A stretch of DNA of 16,532 bases from Mageeibacillus sp. UBA1255 (lineage in GTDB: Bacteria; Bacillota; Clostridia; UBA1212; UBA1255): assembly GCA_002308795.1 (NCBI GenBank), contig DBVV01000011.1:1-16532 (forward strand), given 5' to 3'. Both the position numbers and the translations under genes were made by a program. Positions 1 to 6,633 of this stretch are shown piece by piece (within the stretch, counting starts at the first letter, position 1; each line of letters begins with the position of its first letter). The notes under the pieces are model-generated. The model had not been told where the DNA came from. It did not search any database and worked only from the letters and a program-made list of their open reading frames with translations.

Positions 1-1589
1 TCGAACCAGCAGTCGATGACCTCCGGGACCCGATGCATCTCGCCGCCGCATTCCGGGCAGACGAGGGTCACGGCGTCGATATAGGGCCGGTGCAGTTCGA
101 TGTCCTCCGGACAGTTCTTCGACATGGATTTCAGCTCGGCGACGGATCCGACCGCATGGCGGCATCCGCAGGAGCATTCCCAGATGTTGAGAGGCGTGCC
201 CCAGTAGCGGTTCCGGGAGATCGCCCAGTCCTGCACGTTTTCCAGCCAGTCCCCGAAGCGCCCCTTGCCGATGGAAGCGGGGATCCAGTTGACGGTGTTG
301 TTGTTCCGGATGAGGTTGTCGCGCACGGCGGTCATCCGGATATACCAGGATTCGCGGGCATAATAGATCAGGGGCGTGTCGCAGCGCCAGCAGTGCGGGT
401 AATCGTGCTCGAACTTCGGCGCGTCGAAGAGCTTGTTCTCTTTTTTCAGATCCTCGAGGATCAGCGGGTCCGCCTTCTTCACGAACACGCCCGCGTAAGG
501 CGTCTCGGCCGTCATGTTGCCCGCGCCGTCCACGAACTGAACGAAGGGCAGATCGTACTTCTTCCCGACACGAGAGTCGTCCTCGCCGAACGCCGGCGCG
601 ATATGCACGATGCCGGTGCCGTCGTCCATCGTGACGTATCCGTCGCAGGTGACGAAATGGCCCTTTTTCTTCTGCTTCGCGGCAGTTTCCGCGGTGCAGG
701 ACCAGAGAGGCTCGTATTCCCGGTATTCCAGGGCGGAGCCGGGCATCTCTTCGAGGATCTCGTACGCGGGGGCGTCGTCGGTCTTCAGCCTGCCGAGGAC
801 CGTGTCGAGCAGGGCTTTCGCCATATAGTACACATACCCGTCGGCGGCCTTCACCTTCGCGTAGGTCTCTTCCGGATTGACGCAGAGCGCGACGTTGGAC
901 GGCAGGGTCCACGGAGTCGTCGTCCACGCGAGGAAATACGCGTCCTCTCCCCTGACCCGGAAGCGCACCACCGCGGAGCGCTCCTTCACGGCCTTGTAGC
1001 CCTGCGCCACCTCCTGGGCGGACAGCGGCGTGCCGCAGCGGGGGCAGTAGGGGACGATCTTGAAGCCCTTATAGAGAAGGTCCTTGTTCCAGATCTCCTT
1101 CAGCGCCCACCACTCGGATTCGATATAGTCGTTCTCGTAGGTCACGTAGGGATGCTCCATGTCGCACCAGAAGCCGACGGTGCCGGAGAAGTCCTCCCAC
1201 ATGCCCTTGTATTTCCAGACGCTCTCTTTACACTCTTTTATGAACGGCTCGAGCCCGTACTGCTCGATCTGCTCTTTACCGTCGAGGCCGAGTTTCTTCT
1301 CGACTTCAAGTTCTACCGGGAGTCCGTGCGTATCCCAGCCCGCCTTGCGCAGAACTTTGAAACCTTTCATAGTGCGGTAGCGGGGGATCATATCTTTTAT
1401 AACGCGGGTGAGCACGTGACCGATGTGCGGCTTTCCGTTGGCCGTCGGAGGTCCGTCGTAGAAAGTGTATGTTTCGCCTTTAGCGCGGTGGTCGATGCTC
1501 TTTCGGAAGATGTCGTTGTCCTTCCAGTACTGTTCGACTTTCTTTTCGCGTTCAACAAATTTGAGATCGGTGGATACTTTATCGTACAT
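1..1589 (-). CDS. ileS: Isoleucyl-tRNA synthetase, type 2 (eukaryote-like), N-terminal half; cut by the left window edge
   Basis: Class Ia aminoacyl-tRNA synthetase that charges tRNA-Ile in the cytoplasm and edits misactivated valine. Translating the minus strand from ATG at 1589 gives 529 intact residues before the edge. Visible landmarks are [15 protein letters not shown] at residues 44-58, containing the HIGH ATP-binding motif (55-58), then [10 protein letters not shown] at 84-93, the [10 protein letters not shown] segment, [11 protein letters not shown] opening the editing (CP1) insertion, [17 protein letters not shown], and NRYWGTPLN followed by a Cys-rich stretch. The last residues seen are EVIDCWF; the KMSKS motif and anticodon-binding domain lie outside. 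The [25 protein letters not shown] wording and the RYWGTPL plus CxCG segment match the type 2 family rather than the Bacillus-like type 1 (PPYANGxIHIGH). The start is supported by AAAGGGG seven bases upstream. It follows the glycosidase gene on the same strand but has its own promoter-like sequence. Product identity is near certain; the type 2 call is from motif memory. Confidence 0.97.
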   Translation of the reverse strand, partial: MYDKVSTDLKFVEREKKVEQYWKDNDIFRKSIDHRAKGETYTFYDGPPTANGKPHIGHVLTRVIKDMIPRYRTMKGFKVLRKAGWDTHGLPVELEVEKKLGLDGKEQIEQYGLEPFIKECKESVWKYKGMWEDFSGTVGFWCDMEHPYVTYENDYIESEWWALKEIWNKDLLYKGFKIVPYCPRCGTPLSAQEVAQGYKAVKERSAVVRFRVRGEDAYFLAWTTTPWTLPSNVALCVNPEETYAKVKAADGYVYYMAKALLDTVLGRLKTDDAPAYEILEEMPGSALEYREYEPLWSCTAETAAKQKKKGHFVTCDGYVTMDDGTGIVHIAPAFGEDDSRVGKKYDLPFVQFVDGAGNMTAETPYAGVFVKKADPLILEDLKKENKLFDAPKFEHDYPHCWRCDTPLIYYARESWYIRMTAVRDNLIRNNNTVNWIPASIGKGRFGDWLENVQDWAISRNRYWGTPLNIWECSCGCRHAVGSVAELKSMSKNCPEDIELHRPYIDAVTLVCPECGGEMHRVPEVIDCWF

Positions 1590-1671
1590 TCTGCTGCCCC
1601 TTTCGTGCGGCTTTTTTACTGTTGCTCCGGTGCTGACAGCGGCACTTTACGCCGCGAAAAGCACTCCTATT

Positions 1672-1700
1672 ATACTACCGCATTGCGGCAATAAAGTCAA
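1672..1700 (-). promoter_or_regulatory. Putative sigma-A promoter of ileS
   Basis: On the minus strand TTGACT (1700-1695) is followed after exactly 17 bases by TAGTAT (1677-1672). A better -10 word, TATAAT, lies three bases further on (1674-1669) but would need a 20-base spacer. The spacer carries the short palindrome CCGCAATGCGG (1680-1690), which could be an operator or chance. The start codon lies about 80 bases beyond, so the leader is short. It contains a small possible hairpin, GCGGC-7-GCCGC, and there is no room for a T-box. Confidence 0.6.
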
Positions 1701-1711
1701 ATAAAACCGTG

Positions 1712-1735
1712 TTTTTACCTGAGCTTTTACCTGAG
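1712..1735 (-). repeat. 12-base tandem duplication spanning the stop codon of the glycosidase gene
   Basis: Two adjacent near-identical 12-base units, CTCAGGTAAAAG then CTCAGGTAAAAA on the minus strand (1735-1724 and 1723-1712), each encode Leu-Arg-stop. The unit is a multiple of three, so the second TAA is in frame with the first. The result is a gene ending with a spare stop codon. It looks like a small replication-slippage duplication. Confidence 0.75.
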
Positions 1736-4324
1736 TTCTGCGAATACGCCTCGCCCGGGGGCAATATCGAATTCCGGCTCTTTCCCTTCGCTTGTTTCTC
1801 CGCTGTTTACGTCGTATATGCGTATCGGCCTGCCTTCTTTATCGCGCAGGCGGATATGCTCCGTTTCTTCCGAAGGATTGATCAGGAAATAGAACCCGGC
1901 TCCGGCGCGGCGGTATCGTGACACGAACACCGAAGCATCGCTCAGGATCTCAAGCGGGTCGCAGACTTCTTCGTGGAGCTTTTCCATTATCCCGCCAGGC
2001 TCGCCGTAACGGCGGATACGGTAGACCTTGACCGCGGTCAGACCGGCTATATCCGGCTGTTTTTCGCTGCCGTATTCAAACACGAATCTGATCTCATCCG
2101 CATTGACGAGCGGGAACTCGTGGATGACGATATATTTGTCATTGTCCTTAACGCTTATCAGTTCGGTCCACGGTCCGTCCGCCTTTCTCACGTACACGCT
2201 GTACTGCTTCTGGCAGTAATCTCCTTTTGAATACACGTCTATGCGGTTGAACTCCGTTTCCTTCCCCAGATGGATCGTAAATTCCGCTGGAACGCCCTCG
2301 CTTCTCCAGCAGTCCCAGCTGAGCTGGATCGTATTCCCGTCAGTCAGCTGATCCGGAGAATATGATGAAGGAGAGGCGGTCACTTTAGCGCCGAGGGCGA
2401 GATCGCCAGGCCTGAGCTCATCGGCCTTTCCGCCTGAGATCTTTTCAGCGATACGTTTAACTTCCGCGTGCTCTTCCATCGTTATGCCCATCTCAGGGAG
2501 GCGGTCAAGGAAATGCACGATCCCTCCTGCGCGGACAAATGCTTCCAGCTTTTTCATCGCGGCGAGAGGGACGATCCGGCAGTCCGGTATAAGTATCACT
2601 TTATACGACGTGCTTCCGATCACCATTTCGCCGCCGTCCTGCGTGGAGCTGCATATCATACGCTCGGTGATGATATTGAAGTCGTGCCTGTTCAGGTACA
2701 GATCATACATAAGATTTTCCATGTAATTCTGAACTTCCTTGCAGCGCATTGACAGGTCGTCAAGTTTTGTGTCCGGGGCGTACATCGATGCCTGCACGTC
2801 AGCGACAGGGTAGTATACGCCTATCTTCGCGTCGCTCGAAGAGTAGCGCAGTACCGCGAAAAGCCGTCCGGCGTAAATGTTCCACCTGTGGAAATTCTCG
2901 CGTACGTGGTTAAAAGCGTAGCCGTAGCTGTTTATGTGAGTGATGCCGCTAAACGCGAGGAACGTTGTGAGACGCATAAAGCATTCGTGGATCGTTGCCT
3001 GATCTTTCAGCATTAGTTCCTGATTCGTGACGGGGCAGAGTTCGGCCATTGTGATGTTATGACCTTTTCCGCGGGAAACGGAGCTCGCGTATTTACCGGG
3101 AAGATACGGACCGCCGTTGTACACGCCCTGACCGTTTACCCAGTATTGTCCCGGCCACGCCTCCAGCATATCGCAGCCCGTCCAGTCCTGCTTATCCATG
3201 ACCTCCATATAATCACCGTAATTGCCAACTTGAAAATACAGATGCTCTTCGCTGTGCATGTGGCCTGAATAACTGACGCCGTGTGCGTGGCACCATTCCG
3301 CTACCTGACCGGTGAAATTTTTGCGCATGAGGGCGGCAATAACACGGTAGTACTGGATGCGTACCGTGCGTGCCTTTACAGTGTCGGAAAAGAACAGGTA
3401 TGGCAGAGCCGGGCGCAGGTCGTAACCCCAGGTCTGTTTAAATGTGTCAAACAGCTCGGAACCGTACGGAACGCTGCGGAAAGACGGTACGTTTTTATCG
3501 CCGAAGATATAGATCGACTGAAGGGCAGGCTCGTCTGTGAATATGGCGTCGAAGCATTCGCCGAAATCCGGGATCGCGTCGGCAACAGTTTGAAGCGCTC
3601 CTTCTATGTACGTCGCCACGGCGTCTTTCTCTAAAAAGTTCAGGTGTTCGCGCGGTCCGATGGGAGGGTCAAGCTTTTTCGCGAAGGCGTACGGCCATAC
3701 GTTGCACCAGCGCACGTAGAATGCGAGTATCTGCCATTCTCCTTCCGGGGTTTCGCAGTTAAGCTCTTTACGGTAAACGCGATATTCCGACGGCGCTTCA
3801 TAGTTGTATTCTTCCTGTGGTCCCGGTTTCGTGTAGCATGCCGCGTACATGAACGAGAGCCCGTCTTCCGGAAGTTCGACCGTCTGCTTTCCCGCACCGG
3901 AGCCTTCCTTTATAACGACGCCGATATTTTTAGCCAGATGACGGTCTCCGTCCTTCATGATATAGCCGTACGCCCAGCCGCTCGGGTAGTGATCTTCGTC
4001 GTACAGCCACGCCCTGAGTCCCTGCGCACGTATCTCGTGTACTGTATCGTCAAGTGCTTTAAGGTTTTCAGGATTGAAGTTCCAGCCTTTTCCCCACATG
4101 CAGTTTGTCACGGCCCCTCCGGCTCCGGTGTCGGAAAGCGTCTCTTTTACTTTGTCCTTCGTTAAGCCGTGTTCCATCGAATGGATCCTGAAAGGAGCTG
4201 CCTCTGAGCCGAGAGAGCCGCCTGCGTTGAACGCTTCGCCGATAGTGGTCCAGATATCGGGAGTGCATCCGGTTTCGCGGCTTTTCCCGGCGTTATTTAA
4301 ATAATCGATATCTTTCTTTTCCAT
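1727..4324 (-). CDS. Large glycoside hydrolase of the GH106-like (alpha-L-rhamnosidase-related) type with a nested discoidin/CBM32-like domain
   Basis: Predicted glycosidase of 865 residues; exact substrate unknown. The N-terminal half resembles the TIM-barrel of GH106-like enzymes, with WLYDEDHYPSGW (106-117), FTDEPAL (262-268) holding an acidic DE pair, SGHMHSEE (353-360) and a candidate acid in AELCP (E428). Residues about 495-615 look like the alpha/beta (glutamine-amidotransferase-like) domain common after such barrels. Residues about 641-770 form an F5/8-type-C (discoidin) sugar-binding fold (SYSPDQLTDGN, WRSEG, FTIHLGKETEFNRIDVYSKGD), and about 785-865 a closing beta-sandwich. No signal peptide is present, so it should be cytoplasmic. 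The ATG lies one base after the TGA of the upstream GH84 gene (GAGTGATATGG), with GGAG nine bases before it inside that gene, so translational coupling is likely. A different, unassigned GH family is possible. Confidence 0.75.
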   Translation of the reverse strand: MEKKDIDYLNNAGKSRETGCTPDIWTTIGEAFNAGGSLGSEAAPFRIHSMEHGLTKDKVKETLSDTGAGGAVTNCMWGKGWNFNPENLKALDDTVHEIRAQGLRAWLYDEDHYPSGWAYGYIMKDGDRHLAKNIGVVIKEGSGAGKQTVELPEDGLSFMYAACYTKPGPQEEYNYEAPSEYRVYRKELNCETPEGEWQILAFYVRWCNVWPYAFAKKLDPPIGPREHLNFLEKDAVATYIEGALQTVADAIPDFGECFDAIFTDEPALQSIYIFGDKNVPSFRSVPYGSELFDTFKQTWGYDLRPALPYLFFSDTVKARTVRIQYYRVIAALMRKNFTGQVAEWCHAHGVSYSGHMHSEEHLYFQVGNYGDYMEVMDKQDWTGCDMLEAWPGQYWVNGQGVYNGGPYLPGKYASSVSRGKGHNITMAELCPVTNQELMLKDQATIHECFMRLTTFLAFSGITHINSYGYAFNHVRENFHRWNIYAGRLFAVLRYSSSDAKIGVYYPVADVQASMYAPDTKLDDLSMRCKEVQNYMENLMYDLYLNRHDFNIITERMICSSTQDGGEMVIGSTSYKVILIPDCRIVPLAAMKKLEAFVRAGGIVHFLDRLPEMGITMEEHAEVKRIAEKISGGKADELRPGDLALGAKVTASPSSYSPDQLTDGNTIQLSWDCWRSEGVPAEFTIHLGKETEFNRIDVYSKGDYCQKQYSVYVRKADGPWTELISVKDNDKYIVIHEFPLVNADEIRFVFEYGSEKQPDIAGLTAVKVYRIRRYGEPGGIMEKLHEEVCDPLEILSDASVFVSRYRRAGAGFYFLINPSEETEHIRLRDKEGRPIRIYDVNSGETSEGKEPEFDIAPGRGVFAELR

Positions 4325-4325
4325 A

Positions 4326-6518
4326 TCACTCAGCTCCGAATTCAGTTATGATCAGCCAGTAAATCTGCGAGGCGGTACAGCGGAGCCGCAGATACCTGGC
4401 CGAAATGTTCCCGTTATATTCAAATATTTTCCCCGAAAGTTTTCCGAGTTCTTTCCAGTTATTCCCGTCTGCGGAATATTCGACCACTCCGGAGCGCATA
4501 TAATCGTCCGTATGCCCCGGTGCGGACATTTTCAGCGTAACCTTCTTCAGATCTGAAACTGTGGTGAGATCGATCATAAAATAGCTTCCGGCTACAGGCG
4601 CTCCCGAAGACCAGAAGAACGTTTCTTCAAAACCGTCTACAGCATTATCCGGAACGTAATCCTGATAGATGTTCAGGTTCGTTGACGCCTCGACGAACTT
4701 TGCGGGAGTAAATCCGTTATTTGTGAGCAGCTCGCTGACACGGTTCAGCCCCCTGTTTATGAACGGAGTCAGGATATCCGGGCTGATGCTCCTGCCGTTG
4801 CCCTTTACCTCAGACCGCAGAGCCATAAATTCATCTGCCGCTGCTTTCAGAGCTTCTTTGTTTTTATCAAGTTCGGCCAGTTCGGCCTTCATCAGAGCGC
4901 TTCCCATTCCGGCGTATGCGACTGCTTTGTTAAGCCACGGCTCGATCTCTGAAATCAGTTCTGCCGATCCTTTTTCTTTTAACAGCGAAAGCTTATCGGA
5001 GAGATCCTTAAATGCTCCGGAAAGCGCTTCAAGGTTATCTTTTTTGCGGTTCCCGTTCATATATTCGGAAACTGCGCCGGATGCTGCAAATGCAGACTTT
5101 CCTCCGTTGATCACCGAAGCGCGGTTCATGTCGATGAATGCGTCATACGCTTCGTGACAATCAGGTTCCAGCTGTTTAGAAGCGGCGCGGATCGAGATCT
5201 CCGGGTCAAAAGAGGACGAGTTCCAGAGGAAATCGGCTATCGTGAACAGCGGGGTCAATGAAGCGTATCCCTGGTTCATCGGGTTCGATACGAGTCCGGA
5301 GATCTTTTCAGGAAGTTTGGGTGACAGGCCCGCGCAGGGGGCAAGGAACAGCTGGTCGGACATAGTGTCGTTTACCGGATAGTTCCACCATATGAACACT
5401 TTGCTGTTCAGCTTTCTGTTTATATTCGTCAGATCTCCCGGTGTTATGGAGGGAGGAATTACTCCGGAGCCTGTCCACATCATCATTATCTTCTCGTTCA
5501 GCAGCGGGGCAAGTTCATCTGTGTATTTGGTGACCATCGCGCTGCAGAATTCAGGCGTTATCGCCGTCAGGTTCGAAACGCCTTCGTGTGTTTCGCAGAA
5601 TCCGGTCTGGAAGTCGTTAAGAAGCATCGCGTGTCCCTGCGCGTTGAGCGTCGGTATGTCGTCAAGCAAAATGGCGAAGTCTCTTACTCCCAGTTCGTAC
5701 AGTGATTCGCACTTATTGAAAAGGGCCTCTTTATCTTTTTCGTAACCGTCGCCAAGTTTTATGTCGAGCCCCGGAGAGATGGCATACACGAAACGGACGT
5801 TATTGTCCGCGGCCGCAGCGGCAAGTTCTTTCATCTTTTCGAGCTCCTTGCCTGTGTATGTGGAGCGCCATTGTGAACGATGTTTAGGATCGTCTTTCGG
5901 GGCGTAGATATACGTGTTCAGTTTATATTTGCCCATGAATTTAAGCAGATCAAGCCGGAATTCGTGGGTCCATGCGACTCCGTAAAAGCCTTCGATCACG
6001 CCGCGGTATGCGACGTCGGGGGAGTCGCTGATCTCGACTTCAGGAATTTTCCCGTCGCTGCAGAGCTGGCCGAGAGTGGCGATGGCGTTCATTGCCCCGG
6101 GCCTGTCTGCCGAGCTTACTTTTATCCCGTTTTCTGAGACGGAGAGTGTGTAGCCCTCGGCCGGAAGATCATTGTCCTGAGCAAAACTGATGGAGATCCC
6201 GCCGCTGCCGAGGTTAAATCCGGCATTTTCGAGCGCTGTTTTATACGCTTCTGCCGTTTCGTCCGCGCTGACCGTCTGAACGGAGAACTGAACGTCGCCT
6301 GTTTCCATTGACCTCGGGACAGGGAAGACGGAGACCTGCGTGTTTAGCGGTTCCGGAGCGGGTGTGGCCGATCCGGGTGCGTCGCTTTTTTCTGGCGCAG
6401 GGATCCCGGTATCGTCGCCGTTCTTCCCGGGAGTGCATCCAAAGAGCATTGCCAGGCACATTAAGAGGCACATCGATACGGTACCGTAGCGTGATAATCG
6501 TTTGAGACTGCGTTTCAT
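4326..6518 (-). CDS. GH84 beta-N-acetylglucosaminidase (O-GlcNAcase-like), predicted lipoprotein with C-terminal CBM32-like domain
   Basis: Hydrolyses terminal beta-linked GlcNAc by substrate-assisted catalysis, as known for GH84; predicted to be membrane-anchored outside the cell. The 730-residue product starts with a basic, hydrophobic signal ending in a lipobox (AMLFGC, Cys28), then a Pro/Ala/Thr linker to about 60. Residues 62-165 resemble the small alpha/beta domain preceding the barrel. The catalytic barrel shows IEGFYGVAWTHEFRLD (175-190), YAPKDDPKHR (205-214), the catalytic Asp pair in FAILLDDIP (D286, D287), MWTGSGV (347-353) and WWNYPVND (377-384). A helical region (about 440-605) and a discoidin domain (about 605-730) follow. 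A longer reading from 6629 is possible, but AAAGGAG ten bases before 6518 and the signal peptide fix this start. It lies 115 bases after the NYN gene, with two strong hairpins between, and is coupled to the next glycosidase. The target may be host mucin or glycoprotein glycans or microbial cell wall. Confidence 0.93.
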   Translation of the reverse strand: MKRSLKRLSRYGTVSMCLLMCLAMLFGCTPGKNGDDTGIPAPEKSDAPGSATPAPEPLNTQVSVFPVPRSMETGDVQFSVQTVSADETAEAYKTALENAGFNLGSGGISISFAQDNDLPAEGYTLSVSENGIKVSSADRPGAMNAIATLGQLCSDGKIPEVEISDSPDVAYRGVIEGFYGVAWTHEFRLDLLKFMGKYKLNTYIYAPKDDPKHRSQWRSTYTGKELEKMKELAAAAADNNVRFVYAISPGLDIKLGDGYEKDKEALFNKCESLYELGVRDFAILLDDIPTLNAQGHAMLLNDFQTGFCETHEGVSNLTAITPEFCSAMVTKYTDELAPLLNEKIMMMWTGSGVIPPSITPGDLTNINRKLNSKVFIWWNYPVNDTMSDQLFLAPCAGLSPKLPEKISGLVSNPMNQGYASLTPLFTIADFLWNSSSFDPEISIRAASKQLEPDCHEAYDAFIDMNRASVINGGKSAFAASGAVSEYMNGNRKKDNLEALSGAFKDLSDKLSLLKEKGSAELISEIEPWLNKAVAYAGMGSALMKAELAELDKNKEALKAAADEFMALRSEVKGNGRSISPDILTPFINRGLNRVSELLTNNGFTPAKFVEASTNLNIYQDYVPDNAVDGFEETFFWSSGAPVAGSYFMIDLTTVSDLKKVTLKMSAPGHTDDYMRSGVVEYSADGNNWKELGKLSGKIFEYNGNISARYLRLRCTASQIYWLIITEFGAE

Positions 6519-6563
6519 AAAGAATTTGCTCCTTTCGGAATGATCAGCGTGGGCGATATACAT

Positions 6564-6593
6564 CGGGCCGGGATCTTGTTTCGTCCCGGCCCG
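6564..6593 (-). other. Strong intercistronic hairpin (10-bp stem) upstream of the GH84 gene
   Basis: CGGGCCGGGA at 6564-6573 pairs perfectly with TCCCGGCCCG at 6584-6593, leaving a 10-base loop. On the minus strand it lies between the NYN stop codon and the GH84 ribosome binding site. No run of T follows on that strand, so it is not a typical intrinsic terminator. An mRNA processing/stability or attenuation role is inference. Confidence 0.7.
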
Positions 6594-6599
6594 TTTCAG

Positions 6600-6625
6600 C
6601 CCCGGGACAATTAATTGTCCGGGGG
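6600..6625. other. 26-base near-perfect palindrome, possible operator or hairpin, upstream of the glycosidase genes
   Basis: The 26 bases are symmetric about 6612/6613 with a single G-G mismatch (6604/6621). The core GGACAATTAATTGTCC is a perfect 16-base palindrome flanked by C4 and G4. It begins nine bases after the NYN stop codon. Dyad symmetry with an AT-rich centre fits a dimeric repressor site, for example LacI-type. It would also fold as a hairpin in RNA but is not followed by a T tract. I see no convincing promoter next to it, which weakens the operator reading. Confidence 0.65.
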
Positions 6626-6633
6626 TCATGGTT

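Noticed and set aside
33..1694. 553-codon open reading frame on the plus strand
   Set aside because: It is exactly antisense to ileS, whose motifs are unmistakable. The open frame is a by-product of codon bias and its translation has no recognisable domain.
1590..1726. T-box riboswitch upstream of ileS
   Set aside because: The gap is only 137 bases, with the promoter about 80 bases from the start codon. There is no AGGGTGGNACCGCG-like box and no terminator/antiterminator pair.
3644..4165. 173-codon plus-strand reading frame, and similar ones at 4669-5157 and 7613-8035
   Set aside because: All lie antisense to well-supported glycosidase or NYN coding sequence and have no ribosome binding site or protein features of their own.
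6519..6629. 37-codon N-terminal extension of the GH84 protein
   Set aside because: The extension translates the palindrome and hairpin, lacks a ribosome binding site, and would bury the lipoprotein signal peptide inside the protein.
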